Source of the DNA: CAWEFA01 sp963851385
Lineage (GTDB): Bacteria > Bacteroidota > Bacteroidia > Bacteroidales > DTGW01
Assembly: GCA_963851385.1 (NCBI GenBank)
Contig: CAWKPE010000031.1
Coordinates: 1-64,000, forward strand
Reading direction: 5' to 3'
Length of the DNA stretch: 64,000 nucleotides
Positions 1 through 10,119 of this stretch are shown here, piece after piece. The notes beneath the pieces were generated by a model. The model saw nothing but the letters and a program-made list of their open reading frames with translations. It was not told where the DNA came from and made no database searches. Position 1 is the first letter of the stretch. The number at the start of each line of letters is the position of its first letter. The translations under genes were made by a program, and so were the position numbers.

Positions 1-3000
1 CGGTAACCGTGAAGCTGCAAGCATTACTTGTATTACCTGCTGCATCAGTTACCGTGTAGGTTACTGTTGTAATGCCAACGGGGAAAGTACTACCCGGTGT
101 ATTACTCTTTGTCCATATCAATGAACCAGAGGGGGTACAATTATCTGTTGCCGTTGGCTCTATCCATGTTACTATGGCGCCACAAGTACCTGCATCATTT
201 GCCTGTGTGATATTAGACGGGCATCCACTAATCACCGGAGCGGTAACATCTCCAACTCTGGAACAACTTTTACCGACACAAAACAAGCCTGCTCCATTGA
301 TACCAGTTCTTACACGGAAATATGGGTCAGTGCCTGATGCTGGTCCTGGTGCCTGACCTGACCAGGATATGCCATTATACCAACCTATACTGGAATTGGT
401 ACGATCAAATCCTGAACCTTCATCCACACCATTCCACTGTAATGTGACAGCAAGATTTGAACCTCCTGCATTATCTTCTGTTACACGCCATGTATATTTT
501 ACATAGTCATCATAATCGGAAACTTGTGAACCTCCTGATGTCCCATCATCTGTAACGTTTTGGAATATGTTTACTGAATAATTATCAAGAGTTCCGGAGT
601 TATTTAAAATTATAGGAAGGTAAGATCCAACGGAGGATCCAATTGGAAATAAAACATCTGATCCACCAACGGGTTGTTTAACATATCCCGAGCCGTTTTC
701 GACAATATAATTTGACTGAGAACCACCTGATATAGAACCAGAAGAGCCTATAATTATATTATTTGATCCCAACGTAATTTTACCTGAAGTCAAGGTAAGA
801 GTACCGGCTACATTTAAATCCCCATTTTGTAATAATATCCCATTCGAGTTATTAACTGTAACATCATAAAATTGCGTACCTGATGGGTTGATAAGTTGTT
901 GCTGGTTTGTTCCTGAAAATGTGACTTTCCTGGTTCCTGGTGAAAGAGAAGAAGGATTTGTACTACTGTTTGTCCAATTCCCTTTAATATCAACATTTCC
1001 ACTTGAGAAGTCTAAAATGGTATTATCTTGAATTGTAAAATCATTTAAAACATAGAGAGCTCCAACTGTTGTTTTTGTATTTCCATTTTTTAAAACTAAA
1101 TTATAATATTTTTGATTGCTTGAGGCCCCGATACTCTGATTAGTCCCATTATAATAAACAGTATTTGTCGCTGTAGATGCATTAAGTATGCCTGGGTTCA
1201 TGGGTTCTGTAGATGATGAATAATAAAGGAATGAACCATTTCCCTGTAACCAGGTATCAGTACCAACTCCACCATTTAAACCGCCTGCTATACTTACATT
1301 GCCATTGTTAGTCAGCGTTATTCCACCATTAATTGTCACATTATAATCAAAAGTACAAGTTCCGGAAATGGATTGTGAATTGGTATTAAATGTTGCTCCA
1401 CCTGCATGAAATGTTCCATTATTTACTATTCCATTTTGAAAGTAAAGATGAGTAGCATTTCCATTTGATGTATAAAAACTTCCTGTAGTATCATTTATAG
1501 TAAAATTCCCCTGGAAAGTACTAATTCCTGACGTAGAACCATCGTTGAAAGAACTTCTTGTATCAATAGTGGTAGAATCTGCTACTGTAATATTGTTCGC
1601 AGAAGGATCAAACGTACATGTATGGATAGCATCATTGCTTTGAATTAAGAAATTGCCTGCAACATTTATTGTTCCCTGGGATGTTTTGGTTCTATTTGCT
1701 GTAGATCCTCCTGGAACCGATATAGTTAAATTATAATAACTGGAACCCCTGATATTCTGGTCGGCATCGCCTGTATAATTAACCAGGTTGGGATTTGCGT
1801 TAACAGTAAATGTTGTAACAGATGGTGCATTCGAATTTTCATAATTCAATACTGAACCACTATTATTGTTCCACGTGCCTAATCCGGTTAGACTACCTGA
1901 TATTGTTGTAGTTTTGGTGTTATTTAAAGTTATTCCACTTTCAATTTGAACGCCCCCGGCGAATTTTATGGCAGCAGCTGTTCCATCCAGATTCTGGGCA
2001 GCACTGTTATCAAAATCATACAACCCGGTACCGGAATTAATGGTGGAACCTGTATTGGTTGTTATGCCAGACCCGATATATGTTGTGGCCGAAGTAACCG
2101 AAGAAAAATCCCATGTTCCATTAATAACAACGGGACCATTAAAAGTATTTGAGCCTGTATTATTATTGTCTGATAATGTACCATTTACCTGGGTAGTGTC
2201 ATTCACGGTAAATGAATTTCCTCCAATTTCGAACTTCCCGGTTGTTATTGTAAAATTGTTATTGGCCGTAGCGCTATTGCTTAATGATACCGATGTTCCT
2301 GAACCTCCGGTATTGTTAATAACTAAATTGTAGAAAGTTTCTCCTGTCGCGTTGGTTATAGTTTGGTTACCCGAACCTTTAAAAATTATAGTGTCCAACC
2401 GTGGAGTGAATGTTCCCGAGTTGCTCCAATTACCTTTTAATATAATGTTATAATTTGAATTACTTGCATCAAGTGTAGCTCCACTGTTAATGGTAAGGTT
2501 TCCGTTAACTGTAATATCTCCGCAAAGTGTGGCTGTACTACTTGAAATAGTTAAATTATTGTATGTGCCTGATAAAACATTTGAAATGCCTGAATAGGTT
2601 ACCGTACCCGTACCCGAAGTACAATTAATTTTTCCACACGAATTGAAATTGGGTGGTACAGTCAGCGTTCCATTTACTGTTATATCGCCGCAAAATGTTG
2701 GATTGGTAGAGTTTATGGTTAAATTATAATAAGTTCCCCCAAATATATTTGTGGCCCAGGACGAATATGTCACTGTACCTGCCGTAGCATAAATAGTACC
2801 GCTTCCGCATACCGTTGTACCGTTGAAGTTTATATTATAACCTGTGTTGAGTTGTCCATTTGTAAGAGTGGCTGCACCAACTCCTGCATTTCCCACAATC
2901 AGTGCATTGCTTAAGGTTACTGTATTGGTAGTACCGGTTTTGTTAAGCGTAAAGTTACCTAAACCAGTAGTGATGGAAGGTAGAACCATTCCGGCATTAT

Positions 3001-6000
3001 CGCTGCTGTTAATAAACAGGCTTGAAGCTAATGTACCTGTAATTGTACCGGAGGCTAAGGAAGTTGTACCATTGATGTTTAATGTTTTACCGTTCAACCC
3101 CAATACACCAGATGTAAAAGCAAGATTTCCATTAACCGTGGTAGTATTTTGTAAAGAGGAAACAAAAGCGCCTGTATTATTTATTTCCAAATTTTGGTAA
3201 TTGGCTGAAGCAAAGACCTGCTCGGCTCCCGCTCTCTCGTAAAATACAGTACTTCCAGATGCACTGGTAGTATTAAAAGTGCCAATTGTATTTGTAGCCC
3301 CTAAAAGGTGTAATTCATGGGCAATGCCAGCCCCTTGTATATTTATTGTACCGGCACCTGCAAGATTACCTTTAACTGTAACAACACGTTTTGAAGTTCC
3401 AAAATCCAATGTGTTCGTAACGGTAAGAGTGCCATTTACCGTTATATCAGTTCCTAATGTAACAGTATCACCAGCTGGACTAATTGTCACTGACCCGGAA
3501 AATGTAATAGGAGACATAGCACCTCCTATAGTTTGGCTGTTGAGGTTAAATGTATATGTTCCGCTTCCTGAAATGAAGGTTGCTCCGGAGTTTACGGTTA
3601 ATCCTCCTCTAAAAGTAAAAGGTTGTGCAACAGATGAACTCCATGTTCCATTAATTGTTACTGGTCCAACAAAAAGATCTGTACCACCTGCAGCAAAAGT
3701 ATTATCACTAAATGTTCCGTCAATAGTAGTCGTACCACTAACAGTAAAACTGTTATTTTGAATCAATAAATTAGTACCATTAGATACTTCAAGGTTATTG
3801 TTTACAGTAGTATTAATATTTGGTACTGTTTTTATTCCCGATCCACTAATTGTTAAGTTTCTGTACGCTCCCGAAGCAAATACCTGTTGATCACCTGCCC
3901 TGTTATAATTAATCGTACTTCCGGAATTTGCCGTGGTAGTTAATGTTGAAATATTATTCAATTTTCCGCCCAAATTAAGTGTATGGGCCAATAATGCACT
4001 TGTCATATTAATTGTCCTGGCGCCTGCACTGCCAATAAATAAATCTCCAGAAAGGTTAAAAGTTTTAGCTACATTCGTTCCAAAATTAAGCGTACCATTA
4101 ACAGTAGCACTATCACCAACATTCCATGTAGCTGCTGCTGTGCCCATGTTTAATGTAACGCCATTATCAATTGTCAGGCTGCCATTCAGAGTAACATTGC
4201 CGGTTGAAGTTTTTGCACCTGAAGTAGATAATGTAAGGTTGCCATAAACCGGTGTCGGGAAAATTATTTGTGCAGCATTTGCCAGATAAGTGACTGTACT
4301 GGCAGGATCAAGTGAATAAGTACCGAATGAAGGGAAAGTTATTGCATTTGTACTGGTCGCGCTGCCTAAAGTAAGAATGTTGTTGGCAGCTATACTAATT
4401 GTACCTGTTCCATTGCCTGTTATTTGATATTTGTCACTTGCCAGCGTAGTATTGGTAGCTCCGCTAATCGTAAGATTGTCATTAACCGTAATTGCACCTG
4501 CAAGCGTTTTGACCCCTGAACCTGAAATTATTAAATTCCGGTAATTAACACTCGTAAAAATTGTTTGGGCCCCTAATCCATTATAATTGACAGTACTTGA
4601 ACCTGTACCGCTTAAAAAAGTACTAACTGAATTAGTTGCTCCTCCGAGGTTCAGAATATGTGGAAGATTTCCCCCACTCATATCTAAGGTACCGGGACAA
4701 TTCAAATTGAGACCTATACTTACTGTTTTTGTGGAAGTACCATCAAAAATTAAGGAAGTAGACACGGTTGCTGTGTCCAGAATAGAAAAAGAAGTTGTAG
4801 TTGTACCTAAATCGAAGTTGCTTCCACTCACTGATAAATTAAGATTTACCGCGGAATTGCCGTTTAATGTTTTTGTTCCATTACCAGCTATTGTCAAATA
4901 ACGGTAACTATTACTGGCAAATACGCTTTGATTACCTGTCCTGACATAATTTACTATACTTCCATTATTATCTGTAGTTAAAGAATCAACTGTATTAGAA
5001 GCTCCATATAAATTGAGAATATGTGCAGCATGCTGCATGTCTATGATCCCGACACCACTCAATGTATCATTAATGGTAACTGTTTTTACATTCGAATTAA
5101 AGTACATTTTGCCATCAATACGGGCATTTCCAGTAATCAATAAATTAGTTATTGTTCCTAAATCGAAAGTGGAACCTGTATTCACAGTTAAGTTGTTGTT
5201 AACGGTGTCATTAGCCTGTAAAATTTTAGTGCTGTTATTGGTAGTCACAAGATTATAATACATAGTTCCTCTTACCTGCTGAGGATTAGTACCATTGTAA
5301 TTAACCGTACCATTTCCGCAAATAAATTTACCTGCAGTGGTATTGTCTCCGGCTATATTAAGAATATGTGCCAGACTACCCCCGCTCATATCGATAGTAT
5401 CACTGACCGCACCACTCAAACTTCCACCAATAGTAATAGTTTTAACTGATGTTCCATCAAAAAGTAAATTACCATCAATTTGTGCATTACCGGTAATACC
5501 AGAATATGTAGGAATTGTTCCTAAGTCGAGAATTGAATTTGCATTTACAGTTAAGTTATTGTTTATGGTATCATTGGCTTGTAAAGTTTTTATGCCTGTA
5601 TTTGTAGTTATCAGATTATAATAAGTTGTTCCTCTTACCTGCTGGGGATTAGTACCATTGTAATTAACCGTACCGACTCCACATGCAAAAGTTCCTGTAG
5701 TGGTATTATTTCCGGCTATATTAAGAATATGTGCCAGGCTACCTCCGCTCATATCTAAAATTCCAGTGCCTGCGCCACTTAAATTACCTGAAATTGTAAC
5801 CGTTTTAATTGAAGTGCCATCAAAGAGCAAAGATCCATCAATTTGTGTATAACCGGTTACACTAATAGTTGTTGCAGTTGTTCCTAAGTCAAAGATAGTA
5901 CCTGTATTTACTATCAGGTTATCGCTAACTGTAGCATTGCCCTGTAATGTTTTTGTGCCTGATGTTGAAGTAGTCAAATCGTAATACGTTGTTCCCCTTA

Positions 6001-6685
6001 CCTGCTGTGCACCTGTACCATTGTAATTAACTGTGCCATTTCCGCAGGTAAAAGTGCCAGAAGTTGTATTATCCCCGGCTATATAAAGAATGTGTGCTAG
6101 ATTAGTACCATTACTCATATCAATAGTACCAACCCCACTTAAATTTCCCTCAACTGTTAGTGTTCTGGCAACAGTACCATCAAAATTAAGTATATTATTA
6201 GTAACCACTAAATTATTACATATTGCTGCCATATCATCAGTTACCGTATAACCTCCTGAAATGGTCACATCATCATAAACACCTGTAGTATGATTTGCTG
6301 CAGGGACTCTTCGAACGAAAGGATTAGGTATATTTGCAGTTGAAGGTGCGCCAGCTACAAGTGTTAACATTGTAGGACTGTTTATAACTTTTACAACCCC
6401 AATTAATGTAGCCCCATTGTAAATATGGTCGCCGACATTAAGTTCTACATCAAATTTTGTAGGCCCAGCAATACTAGTAACAGTTGGATTACCCAAAATA
6501 GTATGTATTGTTCCAGTACAAGTACCTGTCCAAGTAAGGTAGTTTGACCAATTTCCATTGACTCTTGAAGTTAAAGTTAATTGACCGTAAATCCAATTTG
6601 GAAAAGTGAAGATAATAAGCATCACACACAGGCATTTCTTTACTAAATGCTGTTTTAGTTTGTTCATCCAGTGACACTTACGCAT
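1..6685 (-). CDS. giant secreted beta-strand-repeat adhesin with HYR domain (3' end outside window)
   Basis: The minus frame is open from the start codon to the left edge, at least 2,228 codons with no stop. I translated most of it by eye and the frame holds. The N-terminus has a basic stretch then a hydrophobic signal (about residues 7-35, ending near IYGQ). An internal Met at 6667 is an equally good start. The body is Gly/Asn/Ser/Thr-rich beta-solenoid-like sequence with recurring motifs such as VNYNGT..QQVRGTTYYNL, DMSGGSLAHILN and FDGTS.KTVTI. Three consecutive units between about 5265 and 6000 are spaced exactly 363 bp (121 residues). Nearest the edge is a HYR-type domain (PVISGCPSNIT ... 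TVTYTVTDAAGN). Such proteins are usually exported by T9SS and act at the cell surface in adhesion; the sorting domain would lie outside the window. Function is inferred from architecture only. Confidence 0.9.
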   Translation of the reverse strand, partial: MRKCHWMNKLKQHLVKKCLCVMLIIFTFPNWIYGQLTLTSRVNGNWSNYLTWTGTCTGTIHTILGNPTVTSIAGPTKFDVELNVGDHIYNGATLIGVVKVINSPTMLTLVAGAPSTANIPNPFVRRVPAANHTTGVYDDVTISGGYTVTDDMAAICNNLVVTNNILNFDGTVARTLTVEGNLSGVGTIDMSNGTNLAHILYIAGDNTTSGTFTCGNGTVNYNGTGAQQVRGTTYYDLTTSTSGTKTLQGNATVSDNLIVNTGTIFDLGTTATTISVTGYTQIDGSLLFDGTSIKTVTISGNLSGAGTGILDMSGGSLAHILNIAGNNTTTGTFACGVGTVNYNGTNPQQVRGTTYYNLITTNTGIKTLQANDTINNNLTVNANSILDLGTIPTYSGITGNAQIDGNLLFDGTSVKTITIGGSLSGAVSDTIDMSGGSLAHILNIAGDNTTAGKFICGNGTVNYNGTNPQQVRGTMYYNLVTTNNSTKILQANDTVNNNLTVNTGSTFDLGTITNLLITGNARIDGKMYFNSNVKTVTINDTLSGVGIIDMQHAAHILNLYGASNTVDSLTTDNNGSIVNYVRTGNQSVFASNSYRYLTIAGNGTKTLNGNSAVNLNLSVSGSNFDLGTTTTSFSILDTATVSTSLIFDGTSTKTVSIGLNLNCPGTLDMSGGNLPHILNLGGATNSVSTFLSGTGSSTVNYNGLGAQTIFTSVNYRNLIISGSGVKTLAGAITVNDNLTISGATNTTLASDKYQITGNGTGTISIAANNILTLGSATSTNAITFPSFGTYSLDPASTVTYLANAAQIIFPTPVYGNLTLSTSGAKTSTGNVTLNGSLTIDNGVTLNMGTAAATWNVGDSATVNGTLNFGTNVAKTFNLSGDLFIGSAGARTINMTSALLAHTLNLGGKLNNISTLTTTANSGSTINYNRAGDQQVFASGAYRNLTISGSGIKTVPNINTTVNNNLEVSNGTNLLIQNNSFTVSGTTTIDGTFSDNTFAAGGTDLFVGPVTINGTWSSSVAQPFTFRGGLTVNSGATFISGSGTYTFNLNSQTIGGAMSPITFSGSVTISPAGDTVTLGTDITVNGTLTVTNTLDFGTSKRVVTVKGNLAGAGTINIQGAGIAHELHLLGATNTIGTFNTTSASGSTVFYERAGAEQVFASANYQNLEINNTGAFVSSLQNTTTVNGNLAFTSGVLGLNGKTLNINGTTSLASGTITGTLASSLFINSSDNAGMVLPSITTGLGNFTLNKTGTTNTVTLSNALIVGNAGVGAATLTNGQLNTGYNINFNGTTVCGSGTIYATAGTVTYSSWATNIFGGTYYNLTINSTNPTFCGDITVNGTLTVPPNFNSCGKINCTSGTGTVTYSGISNVLSGTYNNLTISSSTATLCGDITVNGNLTINSGATLDASNSNYNIILKGNWSNSGTFTPRLDTIIFKGSGNQTITNATGETFYNLVINNTGGSGTSVSLSNSATANNNFTITTGKFEIGGNSFTVNDTTQVNGTLSDNNNTGSNTFNGPVVINGTWDFSSVTSATTYIGSGITTNTGSTINSGTGLYDFDNSAAQNLDGTAAAIKFAGGVQIESGITLNNTKTTTISGSLTGLGTWNNNSGSVLNYENSNAPSVTTFTVNANPNLVNYTGDADQNIRGSSYYNLTISVPGGSTANRTKTSQGTINVAGNFLIQSNDAIHTCTFDPSANNITVADSTTIDTRSSFNDGSTSGISTFQGNFTINDTTGSFYTSNGNATHLYFQNGIVNNGTFHAGGATFNTNSQSISGTCTFDYNVTINGGITLTNNGNVSIAGGLNGGVGTDTWLQGNGSFLYYSSSTEPMNPGILNASTATNTVYYNGTNQSIGASSNQKYYNLVLKNGNTKTTVGALYVLNDFTIQDNTILDFSSGNVDIKGNWTNSSTNPSSLSPGTRKVTFSGTNQQQLINPSGTQFYDVTVNNSNGILLQNGDLNVAGTLTLTSGKITLGSNNIIIGSSGSISGGSQSNYIVENGSGYVKQPVGGSDVLFPIGSSVGSYLPIILNNSGTLDNYSVNIFQNVTDDGTSGGSQVSDYDDYVKYTWRVTEDNAGGSNLAVTLQWNGVDEGSGFDRTNSSIGWYNGISWSGQAPGPASGTDPYFRVRTGINGAGLFCVGKSCSRVGDVTAPVISGCPSNITQANDAGTCGAIVTWIEPTATDNCTPSGSLIWTKSNTPGSTFPVGITTVTYTVTDAAGNTSNACSFTVT

Positions 6686-6715
6686 TACTTCGTAACTAAA
6701 TTATAAAAGTTCAAC

Positions 6716-6744
6716 CAAATATGTCTTCCTAATTAATAACTCAA
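6716..6744 (-). promoter_or_regulatory. candidate promoter of the giant adhesin
   Basis: On the minus strand a TTG (6742-6744) lies 18 bp upstream of CATATTTG (6716-6723), one mismatch from the Bacteroidota -7 element TAnnTTTG. Transcription would begin about 20-45 bases before the candidate start codons. The spacing is one base short of the usual 19-21 and the first -7 base is off, so this is tentative. Confidence 0.35.
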
Positions 6745-7109
6745 TTTTTTAATATTAGCCTATATATATTATGAATTGTCAAAAAAACACTAAGTCTAAC
6801 TTTTTAATTAAAAACAACTTATCTCAATCAATGTACTTCTTTTCCCCGTATTAATTGCAAAGAAACTGAATTCCGTTATTTTAATCTGGTAAATTTAACA
6901 TTTCTTTTACGTGATAAATACCGAAATGTTCGATTTTCAGTACGTTAGATATTCAAATTTTACCTAAAATTTTTATTTTTTTGATTAATAAAAACATACA
7001 TGTGTGGAACTAATAGTTTTTATTGATTAAAATAAACAAATTCAGTATAGAATTTATTAATATCGACCCAAATACCTTGAAAAGGGTAATGATCCAACTT
7101 TATTCAATT

Positions 7110-7140
7110 AAAAAAGACGAGTAGTAATCCCGTCTTTTTT
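7110..7140 (-). terminator. hairpin terminator after the 7185-8636 gene
   Basis: Perfect inverted repeat AAAAAAGACG / CGTCTTTTTT around an 11-base loop, about 45 bases past the stop codon of the minus-strand gene at 7185. The A and T runs on both arms let it work in either direction. The rest of the 6745-7184 gap is AT-rich and shows nothing else I recognise. Confidence 0.75.
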
Positions 7141-7184
7141 ATGTTTATGATGATTTTTTTAATAAATAAAAGAAACTAATATGG

Positions 7185-8636
7185 TTATCGTTTAATAATT
7201 CTTTGGGTAAACGAAGTTCCTTTTGAATCTTTTATATTCAGAAAATAATTCCCGGATTTAAGGTTTGCAATATTCAATTGAAAATTATTTGATACGTTAA
7301 TATTTTTAGACAGTACTTCATTTCCCAAAATATCGAACATTTGAACACTTGCAATATCTGAACCGTTCCGGATGTTTATATAATCACTTGCCGGGTTCGG
7401 GTAAACTTCCAGGGCAGTTGCTGTTGCTACTTGTTTAACTGCAAGCTGAGTTTTTATTTTCATATCTTTGGTTTTCGCACCAAAATACCAGTCACCCATT
7501 CCCGAATCCCAATATAAGGATGCACTTGAAATCTGTTTGTTTTGGGCATTATAATCGTATGTATTTTCCCAACTTATTGTCCATGTACCGCTATTCGGGT
7601 CGAAATCTTCCCCAATAATACTAGTATTGTTACCGGTCGAATCGTATTTGTAAGACCCGCGTTCATTGTCTGTCCATTCAAGAAGATATGGATCCCATAA
7701 TTGGAAAAGAAAACTATCAACTTTGTTAGATTTATTATAACTTATTATTTCTAACATAAAATTATCCCATAATTCAGAATCTGTATCCCATAGCTGAGAT
7801 AATATGCTGTTATTATTACCTAATGTATCATAACCATTGATAGACTGAAATGCATCTGACCAATCATTTATGGTGTAATCCCATACCTGAATTAAATTTA
7901 ATGTATTATGGTTTAATGTATCAAATTTATTGATTGAATTAAGACTAGGATACCATTCACTTCCATCCCAATCCGATTCCAATATTAATGTATTATTACC
8001 ATTTGAATCATAGGTAAATTCATCTTGCCAACTATCAATCCAGATACTATTTTCATAATCCCAATATTGGTAATTAAATTTTGATTCCTGACCCAAGTCA
8101 TTGTATTCATATATGTCATGGTCAACGTTTACCCAACTGTAGCTTTTAATGCCATCGAATTGCCAGCTTTGCTGAACAACATCTATTGCCTGGTTTGCAC
8201 TATTGTATTTATAGAAAAACTGAACACTATCCTGCCAATTATTTATATCATAATTCCATGCGAAGGCAAGATAATGGATCAGGTTATGGTTACCATCGTA
8301 AAAGCTTAACATTCTGGCTACAGGAACAGTATCCCATTGCTGATTGATGGCATCCCATGGATACGTGAAGGTTGTGTCAATTTCAGGTTTTCCTATAACT
8401 GCAGCTTTCAGATTACTTTTTTTAAGCGTTTGATGCGCCACTAATTCTTTAGCGGCCAGTTCTTTGGCTTTAACTGTTTTAGCTTTGGTTATTGCCAGCG
8501 GGTCCTTTGAAGTACTCAAATATATCCTGCTTTTAAAATCCGAAATACGGTTTGATTTAGAGAACTTATCAGTTTTCTGTCCAAAAACGAGGATAGAAAA
8601 AACTGACAATCCAACAAGTAGTAGGGTTTTTTTCAT
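7185..8636 (-). CDS. T9SS-exported protein with W/D/Y-rich repeats
   Basis: 483 residues. An N-terminal signal peptide (MKKTLLLVGLSVFSILVFG, cleavage before QK) and a C-terminal type A sorting domain (VYPNPASDYINI ... GNYFLNIKDSKG ... QRIIKR) mark it as T9SS cargo that is secreted or surface-anchored. Residues about 90-390 consist of repeats of roughly 33-40 residues with the pattern YDS.GNN.....Q.WD.....W.D, rich in Trp, Asp, Asn and Tyr. This pattern is common in uncharacterised Bacteroidota surface proteins. No catalytic motif is visible. It sits alone between two long non-coding stretches and ends in a clear terminator. Confidence 0.85.
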   Translation of the reverse strand: MKKTLLLVGLSVFSILVFGQKTDKFSKSNRISDFKSRIYLSTSKDPLAITKAKTVKAKELAAKELVAHQTLKKSNLKAAVIGKPEIDTTFTYPWDAINQQWDTVPVARMLSFYDGNHNLIHYLAFAWNYDINNWQDSVQFFYKYNSANQAIDVVQQSWQFDGIKSYSWVNVDHDIYEYNDLGQESKFNYQYWDYENSIWIDSWQDEFTYDSNGNNTLILESDWDGSEWYPSLNSINKFDTLNHNTLNLIQVWDYTINDWSDAFQSINGYDTLGNNNSILSQLWDTDSELWDNFMLEIISYNKSNKVDSFLFQLWDPYLLEWTDNERGSYKYDSTGNNTSIIGEDFDPNSGTWTISWENTYDYNAQNKQISSASLYWDSGMGDWYFGAKTKDMKIKTQLAVKQVATATALEVYPNPASDYINIRNGSDIASVQMFDILGNEVLSKNINVSNNFQLNIANLKSGNYFLNIKDSKGTSFTQRIIKR

Positions 8637-9308
8637 TGGTTTAGAGTAGAATCAGCCATTTTAACATCCAATACAAAAAAGCAAATCCTCTTTCTTAGTT
8701 TGATATATAATCAAAAGAAAAATTGCTGATAACTTTATTAATACGCTAGTAATTACAAATGGTTTCAAATTTGTTAGTTAATTTTATTTTATATTACTTT
8801 TTTTTTATAATTAATCTATTTCATATCAATAAGTAAGGATAAAATGAAAAATATTTGCACATGAACGTTCACCGAAAAAAAAGTATCCGAGAAGCTTTTT
8901 TGAATTTATGATGTTACTTATTGTTGTTGTAGAAATTCTTCAATACTTCAAAGCGATTAAACGTAAAAATTTATTAATCAGAAAAAGTTTTTAACCGCTT
9001 AATGGTTTCTGAATAAACGTAAACTGCTAATATTTAGATTGTAATAATAAATCAATAGAACTTCTGACCTTAACAAAGCTTAACTTTTGGTTAAAAATAT
9101 GTGCAAAAGAAAATGAAATTAATATATTTGCCCATTACGTATAAAGTACATTAAGTTTATGAACAACGGAAATGCTTATTTACTCAATAGTTTAGAAGAT
9201 TATAACAGACATTTGTTTATAAATTCATTTTAATTTGATTAAGAAACTTAATAACATTGTGTTGGATGTCAGGGGATTGTATGAGTAACGAAAACTAATA
9301 AAACTACT
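8637..9308. other. intergenic region, divergent upstream sequences
   Basis: 672 bp between two divergently transcribed genes, strongly AT-rich with no credible ORF. A TATATTTG at 9123-9130 matches the -7 consensus for the rightward gene but has no clear TTG at the right distance and would leave a leader of about 170 bases. Confidence 0.5.
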
Positions 9309-9623
9309 ATGGCACAATTGGTTAACAGTTTAGATATACTTTGTGTATCAAATGCAAACGGACAAATGGTTACATTTGATCATGATGATGTGACATGCAT
9401 GATTTTTAAAGCTTTAAGAGCGTCAGGTAACCCGGACAGGCTTTTAGCACTTAATTTAGCTGATAAAGTTCTCTATCGTCTTTTAAATATGAGAGGTACC
9501 GGAACATCCCTTTCTTTGAACGATGTAGAAGGTATGATTAAATTCGTATTTTCTGAAGCAGGTCTTAATGCTGCCGGAAGATCTTTAGAAGTAGCATCAA
9601 AATCGATAAATCAATTTAATTAG
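9309..9623 (+). CDS. stand-alone ATP-cone domain protein
   Basis: 104 residues that look like one ATP-cone: NANGQMVTFDHDDVTCMIFKAL at the start matches the cone's V.K.DG....FD...I...I.KA pattern, followed by a helix (ADKVLYRLL), then LSLNDVEGMIKFVFSEAGL, the usual 'ieeIqd.Ve..L...g' segment. ATP-cones bind ATP/dATP and normally sit at the N-terminus of ribonucleotide reductase subunits or behind the zinc ribbon of NrdR. Here there is no zinc ribbon, no reductase domain and no nrd gene nearby. A free-standing nucleotide sensor or regulatory partner is an inference. A stem-loop follows the stop codon. Confidence 0.65.
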   Translation: MAQLVNSLDILCVSNANGQMVTFDHDDVTCMIFKALRASGNPDRLLALNLADKVLYRLLNMRGTGTSLSLNDVEGMIKFVFSEAGLNAAGRSLEVASKSINQFN

Positions 9624-9650
9624 AAAAGATAGCAATAATTACTTTTTGAC

Positions 9651-9693
9651 CAAAACGTTTTTCTTGAGTAATAAATTCAGGGAAAACGTTTTG
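9651..9693 (+). terminator. inverted repeat downstream of the ATP-cone gene
   Basis: Arms CAAAACGTTTTTC and GGAAAACGTTTTG pair over 12 of 13 positions around a 17-base loop, 27 bases after the stop codon. There is no long T run after the right arm, so termination is plausible but not certain. Each arm is itself a palindrome (AAAACGTTTT), which would also suit a protein-binding site. Confidence 0.45.
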
Positions 9694-10119
9694 ATGTTTT
9701 ATAAGCTATATATGTTGATGATAAGTTTTTCATTAGTATCGTGTTAATCTTAAAATAAAACTTTATGTCTTAACTCCTTAAACTCGATAGATACGGGATG
9801 AATAATTACCAGGTACAAGGTTAATGGAAGACAAACTTTATTTGCTCGAAATGGATAAAATAATAATAAATTTTTCGCGTACCGTACTATGAAAATAATA
9901 TGTTCAAATTAATGTATATGTTGGCATGCATAATTTCTGTTATCAATATTAACATCTTAGCTGAAATACTATTTGGGCAATTCCTTAAAAACGGACTATA
10001 AATTTACAGTATTTACTGGCGGAAAGCTATACAAAATAGTATTGAACATGAAACTAGTAAGTACTCTAAGTATATAATTATAGATTATATATTTATATCT
10101 TTACCGCGCAAAAGAATGA
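9694..10119. other. intergenic region
   Basis: AT-rich 426 bp between the ATP-cone and GroES-like genes. Only very short ORFs occur (for example 29 codons beginning near 9914, hydrophobic, without support). I see no RNA gene or strong promoter. Confidence 0.4.

Noticed and set aside
72..5621. Series of plus-strand ORFs of 80-160 codons across the first 6.6 kb
   Set aside because: All are in one frame opposite the giant minus-strand gene and are rich in Val/Pro/Leu, as expected for antisense of Gly/Asn/Thr-rich repeats. They are shadows.
8870..8910. Hairpin AAAAAAG...CTTTTTT as a terminator
   Set aside because: A 7-bp almost pure A-T stem, far from any gene end and not positioned after a stop codon.
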